Both the position numbers and the translations under genes were made by a program. From the NCBI GenBank assembly GCA_036583965.1, contig JAZBQD010000019.1, positions 22,757,085 to 22,821,084 on the forward strand: DNA of 64,000 nt, given 5' to 3'. Under the pieces are notes generated by a model. The model had not been told where the DNA came from. It searched no databases and saw only the letters and a list, made by a program, of their open reading frames with translations. Source of the DNA: Prunella strophiata. Taxonomy: Eukaryota > Chordata > Aves > Passeriformes > Prunellidae. Shown here one piece after another: positions 12,383 to 29,153 of the stretch. Numbering within the stretch: position 1 is the first letter of the stretch; every line of letters begins with the position of its first letter.

Positions 12383-14909
12383 CTGGAATACAAAATTGTA
12401 GGAAAGGGGGAACAGAGTAAGACAGTAAGAAAGGGCAGTAAAAAAAGTCACAACAACTGACTTCATGGCAAACCCCTCATATATATAATTTCATTTTTGA
12501 GGATATTATTTATTGAATTTCTAAAAGTTCTTCATCCAAATTCCTCTGAAATAGAGGTTCTTGATAGCATTAACAATTTTGCTCTAATGATTCACACATT
12601 CAAAACTTGAAGTTCCCAGTCCACTAACTAGTTCCCTTAGTCAGAGTTCCTGTTGAAAATCAGAAGTTTTAGCTGTCCCATATTTAAGTGAATCAATTCA
12701 CAATCATTCATCTTAAAATAACTTGGACTCCTTGCAAATACTCAACTAACTCTGTACTTGAGACTTTCAAAGTGCCTGAAGTCATGGTAAATTTCAGGTT
12801 GCTAAGCTCATCTAAAGAGGAAAACATACCTCTCCTCACCCAGTAAGGGCAGTACCATGAACCTCCACATACATCCAAAATGGTAAATCAGCATACTATG
12901 ACAAGAAACTACTTGCCAAACTAGGTTGAAATCCATTCTCATTTTCTCAGTACAACCACTGCTTCAAAATGGGACAGGCTATAATAGCCAGAGAGATTTG
13001 CAGATCCATAGCTCAACCCAACAGCCACCCAAATTTCCAGAAGGACTGCAAAAAACCTAGAGATATGAGAGTTTACTCCAGTTCTCAGTATCCTGAATCA
13101 CTCAATCCTCACTAGCAGAACAGGGCTGGGTAAAGAAGAGTAATTGCCACAGGAGTCTTTGGGGCAAACAGAATTTTTTAAACAAGTAAATACTTCAATA
13201 CAAAATACATTTCTTCACTGTAGTCTCACAACAGATAATAGTTGTTTGTGTGTTTTAATTACAAGTTGCATCTGCTGCTCTGTAGTGGATGAAGGATAAA
13301 GAGGCCACAGCAAGCCTCAATTAGAGGACAGATTCCTTTGAAGTTTAAATAAAAAGCTGGTTCAATGCTTGAGGTTCCACATTCAGTAGATCTGGAACCC
13401 CCATAATGCTGCTTCTGTAAATCCAAAACAGTGAGTCATTCCCATACAGCTACAACAGAGCTGACAAAAGTACCTTGCAATTTTAGATCCAACCCATCAT
13501 ATTCCTCCATCTGAAGGTCGTAAGAGACATGAAAAAAACCCCAACAACTACGTCAGTCCTTAAACTCACAATCACCACCAATACTACACTATGTGCCCCT
13601 TGTTAGCAGCTTCCACTGCTCTGGTTGTCCATCTTTCCTCATAAAAAGAGAAAAAGAAAAGGACTGAAACTGGCTTCTTGTTTCTGGGTATGACAAAGAG
13701 TGAATAATTAGCAAGAAATAGGAGAGAGAAAATTCACCAAATTGCTGTTACTCATCAGACTGTTCTCTGATAAGCGGTTTCACAGACTGCTAACTCTCAC
13801 CTTTTTTACAAGCTAAGTGTGAATACATGCCAAGGCAGACAAAAATCTATTTATGCAGATTTTTACCCCAGACTCACTCTAATAGCTGATTAGGATGCCA
13901 GTTACCATGTGCACTGCTACATACATAGAGGACTGAACCACATAAACATTAAAAACATCAGTGTGAAGATCTGTAGTTGCTCACCATTTATGACACAACC
14001 ATCTGTACTGGTGGCCTATTCTGACAAAATTAAGACAGACACGACAGTCTTCATAGATTCCTTTCAAACCAGAGAATAACCTCCATGAGAATAATATTTT
14101 ATGCAGTATTTCTCAGACAAGCTCTATTGTGCCACTGGGGATATTATTCCAAATCTACTGTACTGCAATGGAAAGAAACTAAACACAAGGACACTATCCA
14201 TGCCTTCCAAGGCTCAGATCACCAAAGGACTTTTACCACCACAGACCTTCTTCCTCTCTAGGCACTGGCTGTTGGTCACTGAGTTGGATAATCTCTGCTC
14301 TAATCCAGTACAGTCAGCCTTAACTTCCTCCAGATTTCCTTATTCCACTGCCAAACTACACCAGCCAGATTTTTGTTCTTATCAGGTAAAGGCCTCATGC
14401 TTTAGGGCTCACACTGTTCGATTGTGTAGTGTGGAAAACATTTTCAGTCTCTCAGAATATTTGCATAAGTTTGCCCAACTTAATTTTGATAAAAGTAATT
14501 TCCTGAAGTGCAAATTAATTAGGAATTTTCTACCCACTTTTTGTTGTTCTCAACAGCTCAGTTATGGTATTTAGGCCAGTTAGCCTCAAAGAGCAGGATT
14601 AATACCAAAACTTTAATACTATAGCAATACAATAGAGACCCAAGGCACTTCAACAGTAATGCAGTTTTTTGATGTTCATGCAAAGGTCTCTGGGAAAAGA
14701 TACTTTACCAGAACTCATAAATACTCACAGTCATGAAAGTATGTGAGAAGACATGGAATAAATTTAGTTGCTTGGTTCCAAAACAAATATTATTTCTAGC
14801 TGCCTTTTTTCATTCCTGCACTAAGGAGGGAAACAGCACCCACATCTCATCTGCCTTTTATTAGCATCTTCTGATTTCAGCCAAATTCAACTCAAAACTT
14901 TCTGTGGAT

Positions 14910-14925
14910 GGGGGGGGGGGGGGGG
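14910..14925 (+). repeat. Poly-G run (16 G)
   Basis: Sixteen consecutive G residues in otherwise AT-rich intron. Such runs can form G-quadruplexes and are prone to length errors in sequencing. Confidence 0.9.
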
Positions 14926-15009
14926 TGAGGCGACAGGGGAAGATTTGTAGCTGCATGTTTAAGAAAGAAGCTAAATTCATCACAATGACAGGGGATAGTG
15001 TTGGCAGAG

Positions 15010-15360
15010 ATTTGAGCTATTTATTCTTTTAGGAAAATCCTATAAAGAATGACACGAGGAAGCCTCTATCTGCAGTCTTGTTCATCACACTGGTGAGGAG
15101 TCCGATAACAGATGTATGCAGCAGCGTGATTTAGTGCCGGGAGCTGGCCCCTGATGTGTATTAATACAGCGGCAAAGCGGAACGAGCCCCTCTTCATCAC
15201 TCATCTCTATAAAAGAGGTGGAATCCGAGATGGCCCGATGTTCGGCAGAGCAAGCCCATTTGTTCTGCTGACTGATGAAGCCAGCTCAGGCTGTGTCCTT
15301 CACCTCCACGGGGCACTCAGGTTGCAAAAAAGGAGATCACTGAAGCAGGACCTGGTCAAC
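15010..15360. promoter_or_regulatory. Candidate conserved non-coding element (intron 8)
   Basis: A CpG-retaining block standing out from AT-rich intron, with GTCCGATAACAG, GTGCCGGGAGCTGG, AGCGGCAAAGCGGAACGAG and a perfect 12-bp palindrome TGTATTAATACA (15157-15168). A 70-codon frame across it has no recognisable product or splice sites. Composition suggests a regulatory element under constraint; conservation itself was not tested. Confidence 0.45.
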
Positions 15361-17362
15361 AAGTGAGACGAGAGCAGTTGGACTCAGCGAAGGAGGTATT
15401 TAAAGGTGAAGAAATCCAGCACTCTGTGTCTGCATGACAGGCACAGGCCTGTATTCTCATCTACCTGTGCTTCACCTTTTGCAGAAGTAAAATACCACAA
15501 ACGTAAAAAGCCTCAGAAGTGAAAAAAATGAGACTGCCATGACTCCTCAGGCACATGGGAACCCCAGTATATGGCATTTATATGGGGGTGAGTAGATGCA
15601 TGGCAAGGGAGAAAAATCTTTATCTCATCAATATCCAACAAACGTAAGAGTGTCCAACTAATTCTACATTATTGTAGAATAATACTTAGTATCTTTTTAG
15701 GCATTAGTAATTCCATAGCAAAATCTCCTTTGACAGAAATAACATCAGATTCCAGAAGTTCCCAAGTTACATGTCCAGGTTGTGCTTCAGCTGTAATTGG
15801 GAGTCTGTAGTAGAACATAATTTAGGACACAACTTCAGTTACCCAATCATAAAAGTTTCTTTCCCCAAGTCAGTACTTGCAGCAAACCCTGCCCACAGCT
15901 GTTCACTTGGCTGAGGATATTTCTAAACAGGATCTCAGGAAGAGATCTTTACCATTTCTGACCATTAAAGACTGCAGACCTTGTCTCTTGATGATCAGCA
16001 TAAGCATGCTACTCATACTCCTACTAACTACACTTCTTCCCTATTTTGTAATACATAATAGTCCTCTCTCCCGTCATCCACAGCAAGAAAGCTTTCCAAA
16101 CCCCTGTGCTACTTCCAGAGCTAAGTTCCACTCCAGATGCACTCTCAACTCTTCAAAAAGTGCTCTCTATACAATTTGCCTAATCAGGTTAGTACAACTT
16201 AAATAGTGCTTTGAAACATGTAGGCATGGAAACAGAAGTTCTCCTTATAGAAAGTGACCAGCAATGCAATACATAATACATTCTGAATAATAAATAAATG
16301 GACAGGTAACAAGGGACAGTGAGACATTAGCACTCATACCAAGAAAATCTAGTATTTTAGTGCTAAGATTCTGTGGTTTCAAATACTATCCCTTTTACTA
16401 CAGAAGTTCAAATATTGCAAAATGGAATATTCAAAAGCCAGGAAAGAATAACCTAAATAAATAATCAGTAAACTTTTGCTGAACAACAGATTATTAATGT
16501 TCTTTTCTCTTTTTTTTTTTTTTTTTTAGGAACCTTTGCGACAGTTTGCAATCCAGATCAGTGGCCTGGAGAGAAAGCTCAGCTTTCTTCCCTACTTCAA
16601 TATTCTGTCTATGCACCAGCCCAAGGAAGAAATATAAACTTCCTCCTATTAATCATGAGTTCTTTTGGTCTTCCCCACTGTTTTCACATCTCCATTTTTT
16701 CCATCATCTTACCCACTACCTTGTTACTGGACTACAAGAACAGTTATTAAAAAACTAGTTGGAAGAACATGTATCAGTGGGTAAGGTGAAAGGACAGAAA
16801 GAAGTATCCTAAAACCCACCATATCCACCAGATTAAAGCTTTTTCATATTCTGATGACTAATCAATGACTTTTCAGAAATTTACCACATGAAAATAGACC
16901 AGCATTTTAATGACTACACCCCCATAACAAGAAAAAACTATTTTCATCCAAAAGAATAAGACAGCCCCCAGGGAGTGTTTTCACCCAGTGATTATAAAAA
17001 ACTGCCAGATTTTTGCTCCTGTGAAAGTGTCTACAAATACCCTGATAAAGGGCATCAGAACCACCAGCTAATGCCAGCCCAATACTGAAGGAACACACTG
17101 TGCATACTGATCAACTGCCTATTACCATGAACTGCATAATTCAGGACAGTGGAAATAACACTTCATGAAGAAGCATGTTACTATTCACAGTAAGGTGAAG
17201 CACTGCAAATTATATTAACATTGCTACATTGCCAGAAATGATTAGTAGGCAGCTTTTGATGCCATGCAAAAACACAATATGCTCTCTCATACATTTCATT
17301 AGTTTCAAACCAAAGTAACACTACCTTTGCCTATGGTGCTTTGCTAAAAAGGGGCATGACTA

Positions 17363-17521
<159 letters not shown>

Positions 17522-19094
17522 CTAGACTAACCAGTCACCTCCAGCTCCTACCTTCCCATCAGCTTCTTAACTAGTAAGTAGAACAATCACAAAAGTTTCT
17601 CAGGGAGTTCTGCTCACATTCTTTGTCAATCTAAATTATGCTCCCATTTCCTTTAAGAGCTCACACATAAATTGCTCAGAAGAGTAAGTATTTCTTAGCC
17701 TTTACAGCCTTTTACCTTCTGGTTTTGCATTAACTCCAAACTAACTCCTTGCATACATAAAGATGTAATCAAGCAGTGATATGACATGTGTCCTACCATT
17801 ACTTCTATGCAAGAATAACAAATATCTGCAAGATTGCTCTTTATGTAAACTGTGTGATATTTGCTCCTCAGTCAGAAATTATTTTGCAATCTATTTGGTA
17901 CTGTAGAGTCATCTTAGAATATACCTATAATGCCAAACGTCCATGTGTGTTGCTTCCATCACTGTAGTAAGTTTGTAAAGTTAGGAATGCAAAACTGTCT
18001 TGTGTTTTTAAAATCATTATTTCCTTATTAAAGTGCTGTGCAAACAGCTGAACCTGACTTATGGCAGCCTTGTTGCTCCTCTAAACTGGCTGAAAGGCAT
18101 AATCTGTTTTGTAAATATCAACTGTTAAGTGTGAAGCCTACTGATGGCTGTTCCAGTTTAATCATTTGCCAATTAAGAAGTAGCCATTTGCCAGTTAAGA
18201 AGAAATCTGTATTGCTGGAACTGACTTGATCTGAGAACTCCTCCAAATCATATACCAGTAGGAAGCAGAGAAGTTTAATTCAGAAATAACAGTCTTTGCA
18301 GCAGACCAGAGAACTTCCTCAAATACCATCCATTATGAATATAAATGCATAATTTAGCAATGACATTGGGTTCAAATCCCTTCTTTGTCCAATATAACAG
18401 ACTTCCTTTGGCAAGTTCCTTGGTCACTCTTATCATCAGATCTGATGTGCAAAATGCAGAACTACAGTGCAAATAAAATCAGTTAAAGCCTGTGAGGAGG
18501 TTACATGGTGTAAAATTTGTAACCCTACAAGCTTTTGATGATTAAGTGCTGAAAAGCTTCAGTGTCTTCAAAGTTTGTTACTTCGGCTTTTTAAAAAAAT
18601 CCTAAAAGTTTAACATACACTTACCACAAACTAAAGCCTTTGAAATATAAAAAAAGGAAAACTTAATGGGTTTTTATTTTCATGACAAAAATCTATTGAA
18701 AAAACCAAACCCACATATTTACAATATGTATCCTTTTAGATGCTGTATTTATGCAAAACAAAATTGTGCTTTTGTATCTATACAGAACGGTGCAGGGACC
18801 ACAAAGAAATTCCTATACTAGTCCAGTATATAAATTGTTTGAATGCTGCAAAAAAAAAGTGCAACCACAAAAAAGAAATACCTACTGTTCCATCTTCTCA
18901 ACTAAATTTCAAAAGTTCTCCAAGAAGACTGTAAGAGCTTGTCCTCTAAATCTGACACTTGAAGAACAGTTTCAAAAATTTTTAAATAGTGCTACATTTC
19001 ACAGACAGCCAGTTTTTCAAATCTGGGAGCACATATTAATACAACCAAAGAAGTCTCCTGAGGGGATGGAGTGTACTCTCAGTAACTCACCAAG

Positions 19095-19712
19095 ACCATG
19101 TGCTGGGTCCTTCACTTTGGCCACAACAACCCCATTCATTACTGCAGGCTGGGGGAAGGGTGGTTGGAAAATGGTCCAAAAGGGCCTGGGGGTGCTGATC
19201 AAGCAGTGGCTGAACATGAGCCAGCGTGTGCCCAGGTGGCCAAGGCCAGTGGCATCCTGGCTTGGATCAAGAATACTGTGGCCAGTTGAACCTGGGAAGG
19301 GATCATTCCCCTGTACTCAGTGAGGCCACACCTTGAGTCCTATGTTCAGTTTCAGGGCCCCTCGCTACAAAGGACATTGAGGGGCTGGAGCGTGTCCAGA
19401 GAAGGGCAATGGAGCTGGGGAAGGGTCCAGAGCACAAGCCCTGTGAGGAGCAGCTGAGGAAGCTGGGGTTGTTTAGCTGGGGGAAAGAAAGCTCAGGGAA
19501 AATCATACTGCTCTCTACAAGTACATAAAAGGAGGGTGTAGCCAAGTGGAGTCAGTCTCCCAGTCAGCTGGCAGAAGAATGAGAAGACAGCCTCATGCTG
19601 CACCAGGGGAAGTTCAGGTTGGATATCAGGAGGACTTTCTTCAAGGAAAGGGCTGTCAAACATTGGAATGAGCTGCCCAGGGAGGTGGTTAGAGAAACCA
19701 TCCCTGGAGGTA
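19095..19712 (+). mobile_element. CR1 LINE fragment (RT C-terminus and 3' part)
   Basis: Recognisable CR1 text in order: CACTTTGGCCACAACAACCCC, GGGGGTGCTGATCAAGCAGTGG, GTGAGGCCACACCTTGAGTCC, GGAGCGTGTCCAGAGAAGGGC, GGGGTTGTTTAGCTGGGG and AACATTGGAATGAGCTGCCCAGGGAGGTGG. The peptide [20 protein letters not shown] at its right part is the usual CR1 3' remnant. It ends shortly after CCATCCCTGGAGG, without the family's 3' terminal octamer repeats. It is damaged by indels and not coding. It sits in intron 7 of GPATCH2L, opposite to the gene. Confidence 0.9.
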
Positions 19713-22700
19713 AAAAGCTTTCAAAAATAGTGGCACATCTACAGAATGCACATTCAAATCTCATGTTTGTACACTGAAATGACTCACCTCTAAGTAACTT
19801 TGTGGATGCTAAAAACTGCTTTTGTACATGACTATAATAGTGGCTATACAGTGTTTTAACAGAGCTGTAGCCATGTATTCTGAAACATCTAAACACACAT
19901 AGCCTGAAGAAAAGATTCAGTTTTTTTATTTTGCACCAGTGACACAGTATTAGATTACTAACTGCAAGACTATTAACTGTATATAATAATCCAATTAATT
20001 TTAAATAATATAACAACAAAAATAATTTTAAATGTTCCCTTTTTAATTTTACAAACCTACACCAACATTAGCCAGTTGATCCTAGGTGGAGTATCATTAT
20101 GGACTAGGAAAGAAGTATGTACTATCATTTCCAAGAGACTTTATGCAATTTTTCCCAGCTCACAAATGTTACAGCTAGATTTTGCATAAAAGCTTCTGGC
20201 TCTCAGCTACCTACTCCAACATCTACCTGGTGATTACACAAGGGGTAAAAAATCAAAAATGAAAACAGAAGAATCTCAAAATCCCTTATTGTAGTGCAAG
20301 TAAAGGCAAATCATACTTCAGTTGAAGACTACTAGCAAGAATGCTGTATCTAGTAGCTGTATCTAGTAAGATACAAAGGCTCAGAGGTCATAAATTGTCT
20401 CTGTAACATGTTTTTCTTTCAGGTTTATCCCTTATTGATCACCCACACTTCAGTTAGTAAATCAGGAACCTATTGATTATTCACTGGCTCTGACTGACCC
20501 AGTGGTAAAAGTGTCATTTCAAGTGGCTGGTGCACTTTACAGGCACCATAAATCTGCAGGGAATCTCCAGGTGGTAAGTACCTTGGGAGAGAGAAGAGCA
20601 AAAGACTGCATTTATGGATGATAGTCCTCAGTAAGGCCTGGACAGAAAGGATGTCTGAGGTATAACTTATGAAATATGGAGATTTTTGGTAGATAGCACA
20701 CTTTTCAATGTAAATTTCTAATCACTAGCTTGCATGAAGGTCTATATCAGTGAGATAATAGAATTCATGAATCCCAGTTTAACAGCAGACTCCTATAGAC
20801 TCCTATAAACACCACCACCACTAGGAAAATCAAGTCATGGATATGCACAGCACCCAACATAGCAGTGGATGGGCTGAATTATAAAATGTGAAAATACCAC
20901 AAGTTGCAATGATGAATTAGTTCTCCTTCCAAAGCTGAATTTTAACAACTCTTCTGAACAGTTAAAAATTACTCAAAAGTAGACTAGAACAGGAAAGGCT
21001 GACAGAAAATGCATATTTGTGCATTGTCACAGTCCTCTTTGTGAAGAAGTTTGAGACCAAAACTTTGTGAGATGAAAGATCTGGGCCTAAACTTACAAAG
21101 TAGAACAGGACTTACACTGTCCTTACTAGCCTTCAATCTTTTCTGCTAGGCCTCCATGCTTTCTTCAATTTTTGCATAAACAGTAATGAGAAAATAATTC
21201 CCTGATTTCTTTTGGACTATGACAGGTTTATCATAAGAAAAAAACAAAGTTGCAGTGCTTAGTCGCAGGTGGATCTGCCAGGTGACCAGAGACTAACATG
21301 AAAATGTAGTTTACAATCTAGAAATGACTGAAATTCTGACTCTGGAAGAGAAAAAGGAGAACACACTTAGAGAAACATATCAGGATCAAAAATGTGGCTG
21401 TTTTGTTTTTTGCAATATATTCAACTCACACAGCAGTCACCGCCAGGAGTTAGTGAATGAAAAATTACACATATATAGGAAAAATGGCTTTCAAAAATAT
21501 GAAAAGTCTATAGTGTCTTTTTGACAGTGATAATATTTTTTGTAATGACAAAATAAAGGAATTATTTAGGAAATACTTTTTGTCTTTTGTTTTTAATATA
21601 GTACTTATGGTACCCAGTTCTGCATGCAGGTCATGCTGGAGAAAAAACAGGGTTTGTTATGCAGAAAAATGAAATTCATGATAGTCTCTAATGTCTCAGA
21701 AGTAATGCTTCCTTTAATTTCTTTTCCACATATTTATTCTATTACTTTATTTACATGTTTTTTAATGACCAGTGCTTGCATACACAGGACTCCCCATATC
21801 ACTTCTAACAGCCTGAGATGACCAGGCACTGGAGCTTGCCAATATTTTACATCTACCACAGTATTTCAACAGAAAATTATGACTGGCAATATAATCTGTG
21901 GGAGACAACACAGAGCACAAGCAGACACCAGCCCACAAAGAATCTTACTGGACAGCATCAGAACCCTGAAAACTTCACTATCTGTGAACTCTAAATTGTA
22001 GCATGAAGTCCACTCTTAAAATTCAGGGTAAAAACCAGCTCCATCTCACAACAAAGGTCTCTGAAAAGGCCATACAGAGCTAAGTGTGACAACCTGTGGC
22101 CTTCTTGGAGGCAAGAGGCACACTGCACACTCGTGGGTGTATGCCTCTTGCTGTCATCTCACATCATCCAGCCTGTCTGCTTACACTCTTTATTCTAACC
22201 CTATTCTCAGAAGAAGCAAAGCACATGGATTATACAGTGAAAGGCAGTCATTAGTCTACTACTATAAAAACAAGGGATGTTATTATCCTCATGTTAAAGT
22301 CAATGTTCATAGAGACTGCCTTTTAACAAAGATACTGCTACTAAAACTCCACACAACCCAGCTGTTGCTGTTGTGATGCTTTATTCAGAGCAAACACAAA
22401 CCAAATTAAAGGCTCTTTCTCTAAGCCCTGAGGTGTTACCTGAGGCTGTTGATGGTGGCTTCATAAAATTAATAGTAAAAGCAGAATTCTTCCTCCTCTT
22501 TGACTACAGAGCCAGCTGGGCACCAGTCTAATCTGCACATTACATGTGTAAATCAATACAAGTTGCTCATCCTATCTGCATGCAAAGCTCCCACACGCAC
22601 AAGTGGTTCTTGCTATCACATCCCAGTGTAGATATTCCCCATGCACAGCAGTCTCCTATGCCCTGCAGAGCCTCTTGGGAAGGCTTCTAGAGCACATTTT

Positions 22701-24129
22701 CAGATTCCAAAATCTCTAATAGGTCAGCTCACTTCTTCAATCATCCAAATCTCACAGATCTTCAACAGCAGCAGTCTGTTCCCCAAGTAAGCATTATAAT
22801 GATGTGGCAATTTCATTCCTAAAAGTCTGCATGTGGCAAATGCAAGTGAATGCATTTTCTTGTTTTCCATGTAAGCACTCTAAAGAGAGATGTGATGCCA
22901 TATATTATATTCCCTATTTTCACACTGAATCACACTGTAACTGTGCCAGAAAGACTCCTACTGTTTGCCAGATATGCTGAGTATACAGATTTGAAATAGC
23001 AAGTAAAAAAAAAATTCTGAAGCCACGGGGAATTTATTTTTCACACCAGAGAATTAGGATTCATCAAACTGGGAATATTAGGCCCCAGTCGACTGCATGT
23101 GACACTAGGTTGATAGCTGCTGTTCACTGCATGCCTGTCAGAAGAATTCAGTTATATTCCCAACTGGAATATTAGCCAGGCTTTAGCAAAGGAAGACATG
23201 AAAATCCTCCAGCTAAATGGAAAAAGAGTAAAAAAAAAAAATAGGGAGAAAGGTTGCCTAGAATGAAATGGATACTGTGCTGCTCAAGCTGGAAAGTATG
23301 AAATTGTGGACATCTGTTCACTCCTTTGGCTGCCTCAGAAAAGGCCTGACATTGCAGGCAATCCCTGTACTTCCACATGCTTGGATAAGAGGCAGAAATA
23401 TCAAGATCTCTGTGTAAAGATACAGAAGTGACAGAACAATATTTATTTTCACAAGAGTATTTCTAGAGCCAGAACTGGAATTTGAGACATTCAAGTCTGT
23501 TCAATTTAACAGCACCACCAAACCCAGAGTATGGGGCAACTGGCAGTAAATAAGGAGATCACTCATGCCTCTACATCTTTATCTCATGTTCCAGGTAAGA
23601 TGACAAACTTGCTTCTAAATCACATTAAACTTTAGATTTACAGTTAGTATTAACAGACTACATGCAAAGCATTTCTTTATCTGTGTTGTTCCAAAGTCTA
23701 ATACAATTCTCCAAGTCTCCACCTTCAACATCTGCCTGTCATCCAAAGTCCACTTTTCCTATGACCTCCAGTGGGAACATTTAATTGCTTTTTTTCACTC
23801 ATAATCCTATTTTCAAGGCTAGGCAAATAATAAACAGCATTAGGGACAATTTATCTTCTACCTTCCTCTCTTATTCTGCCTGCTATTCAAATTAAAGGGA
23901 ACACTGGTTCTAGGCTCTTCTGAAACTCTTATCCTGCCTCAAGGGAATAGCATTCCATCAACCAACAACATTTTCTCAGCTAGAGAATATTGAATAACCA
24001 ACATCTAATAAAATATTCAACTTCAGCCTACACAAAATCCTCTTAAGTAGAAGGAGCTCAACAACAAAATTCTTTTCAGCCTGCTCCTCCCAGAGAGGCA
24101 AACAGGCAGAGGGGAAAGAGGGAAGGATC

Positions 24130-24480
24130 CCTTAAGTCTGTACTTGCTTGCTTTTAGCAGTCTGCATCGTGAAGTCGAAACCTTAACAGACAAGACATGA
24201 TTAGCAAACGTTTTGTGCTCTTAAAGGAGAGTAATTATAGGCATGTGAAAAAAGAAGAGATCCCTGAGGTACTCTTCCTTGCATGCCTCCCGAGAGGCAG
24301 CAGGGCCATTAAAAATTCCATGATGAAGAGGAAAAACAGTCTGGGAACAGCCAGGAGGCAATACAGCAAATTAATACACCAGCCATCCCTTGGGAAGACT
24401 GCAAGAAAGCAGAAAACTCTCCTTGCTTCACAAAATAAAATTATACCACTAATGATAACAGTCACCACACACACAAAACT
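24130..24480. promoter_or_regulatory. Possible conserved non-coding element (intron 7)
   Basis: Contains GCATCGTGAAGTCGAAACC, GCAAACGTTTTGTG (with an AACGTT palindrome), AGTAATTATAGGC and ACTAATGATAAC. CpGs and TAAT cores are denser than in neighbouring intron. Weaker evidence than for the other blocks. Confidence 0.25.
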
Positions 24481-26894
24481 GCTTCTAATGATGGGTGTGA
24501 AATTCCCAGTGCTGTGCATACACTTTGAATGAAAGCTCTTCTCATCACAGACATAAATCAAGAAAGGTAGTGTATGATTTATACTGCCTTTCAAATAAGA
24601 CTTTCCCAAGGAACCTTCCACATAGGCTTGTCAGTGTCAAGGAGGAGGTTCCTTCTCAATCCTCAGCTGCACTCGGTATTCTGGCCTTCAGTTCTGCTTA
24701 AACAAAAGTACTGGGTTACCAGTCTTCCAAGATAAACTGCACCAAAATCCACCAGTGAGACAAAGAAAATAGTTCCATAGCAGAGAAAAGACTCCACTTA
24801 GTAAATATATTCCACTGGACACACTCCATGATAGCAGAAACAAAGCAGAAAAAGGAGATTTTGCATGGCACAGCAGGCATCAGGTTGAAGAAACTGGATG
24901 GCCACAACATCAAGACTGTTTCTTTTCTAATATGTGTCATATTATTTGAGAGGAATTTGCTTCCCACACACACACACATCCCACTCTGGCAAATTTCAGA
25001 GCAGAATTTCTCCAGGATGAGGTGCAAGCTGTTAGAAGCTTCCTGAAGCACAAACTACTGAAATTGATTCCATACATGGCAAAAGCAGGAGATGTTAATT
25101 GGGGCAATAGCTTATCTGAGCTTACAGAGATCAGCTGAACCTCCTGTAAGAAAATGGACTACTAACGAGCATGCTTGGCATGCAAAGCTAAAGAAGAACT
25201 ACTGTCAAGAAGATGTTTCTCTGAAGGAACAATCTCCTTCTGTGCCCTAGGCAGCATCTTTACATAAAGTAAGCTCCTTGTACCAAAGAGTTCAACCCTT
25301 GCCACATACATGGGCCACAAAACACATTCATTCTTTTCATATTTCTTTCTCCTATAAAGGTTCTTAAGCACATTCCACACTAACATAGGAACCATTTTAT
25401 CAAAATCCAGGCATTTAAAAACACAATTGCATCTGGGATGGTACCATTTCTCTGTCAACTCAGTAACAATTCATCAGTGATTATGTTTGTCAGGACACTA
25501 GCCATCTGTTCATTAGAGGAGGGAACCAAACATATATATTAACTGGTTAACTAGACTGTACACCCAGAAAAACCTAGCAAACACAATCCCTCCAGGTTTA
25601 GAAATCCCTTGCAAACAGCGTGGCTTTGCAAAGGGCCTTCACTGACCATCATAAAGGTAGAGACTTTGTCCAGTTTGAATTTGCAAGCAGGATTTGTCCA
25701 GCTCACCTTTCTGGAAGACAAACTTCTATAAAGCATCAAGTAAAACACCGGAGGCAAAAGAAAGGTTATCCTAGCTGAAAACGAAGAGACCATTCAATCT
25801 TCTTGCTTCACAAGCAGAAAACATCCCCAGAGTGGGGCAAAAGCATAGAAAGGAATCAATTTGCTGATGCACGATCTTCTGAATTCCTTTTATTCTCATC
25901 CAGTTGAACATTTAAGGGCTGATTTCTTCCTCCCTCCCCTTTTCCAGCTTTAACATGCTGGCTACAGCAGCATGAGGTCATGGTGCGACATCGCAGAATT
26001 CCCTGCAGAAGCCAGTGGGAAGAGAGGCTTTGCTGGGTGGGTGCCAAGCTTCTGTTCAGACACATACAACCTTAGTACATTTTTCATGCTCTATTTGCTA
26101 ATTAACAAGGGAAAGAAAGCCATGAAGCTGAAAGTCCAGACATTTCTTTCAGATTGGGCCCCTGGTACATAAGCACATAAGCAGAATTGTGTCCAAAGCA
26201 AGGCCTTGTCTACCTGCACAGGAAAAGAGCTCAAGGGCACCTTACCTTTAGACAGTCACCTGCAGCACAAAAACAGGAGTCACCTCTAAGGCCAACACTT
26301 GAATTTAATTTAGGATTAGTCAGCAGAAGGTGTCTGAATAGTATATTAACCCGAGCTATGCAGACTCAAATACACCTAACATCTGGCCAAAACAGATCTA
26401 AATTTCAGCTATTGCTGTAGAGAGATATCAAGCCATTAGAGGTCACCTCAGGTGAGTTCTTAATCTGCTCAGAGGGTCTATTTTAGACACCTAGGACAGC
26501 AAAATGCTTCAGCATGTCACCCACACCAGTTTGTCAGCATTTTCCCTCTCATCTTGTTCCAATTTTAATAGTGGGCAAAGATACTATGTCCATTTGTACC
26601 TATAAAACAGACTTGCAGCAACTCATTGCACATTTCAGAACACATTGCAGTTATTTGTAAAGAACAGTATCTTCTGCCTGTCTGTCATACACTGTTTCAT
26701 ATACTGTAAGCACTTAGTTCATTGAAATTCTGAAATAAACGGCATTGCTACATTTTGTGCTACGTTTGGACACGGACTTCCCAGAGAAAAGTGTGTTAAG
26801 TTACAGGTCCATGAGTACTATTCAGATCAGTACTACTGAAGACATCCAGGAGAGGGAAGTGAGACAACCCCAAGAAAGCAGAGCAAGGGAGTTA

Positions 26895-29113
<2,219 letters not shown>

Positions 29114-29153
29114 CTGGTTGCGATCTCTCTTCCCCATGGACGGTAACCAAAAA
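29114..29153 (-). CDS. GPATCH2L: GPATCH2L coding exon 6 (40-base small exon)
   Basis: A 40-base exon bounded by a polypyrimidine-rich cttccag|TTTTTGG acceptor and a strong CAACCAG|gtaagg donor. With the GA left over from exon 5 it encodes DFWLPSMGKRDRNQ, which matches the corresponding mammalian stretch as I remember it. It is too short to be found by ORF size; identification rests on splice borders, phase and the recognised peptide. Because 40 is not a multiple of 3, skipping it would shift the frame. Confidence 0.88.

Noticed and set aside
14101..14574. 157-codon frame in intron 8
   Set aside because: Compositionally ordinary, no known domain, no splice or start context; consistent with chance.
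19595..19777. Short frame with LDIRRTFF...[10 protein letters not shown]
   Set aside because: This is the usual CR1 3' remnant peptide, within a degraded LINE copy.
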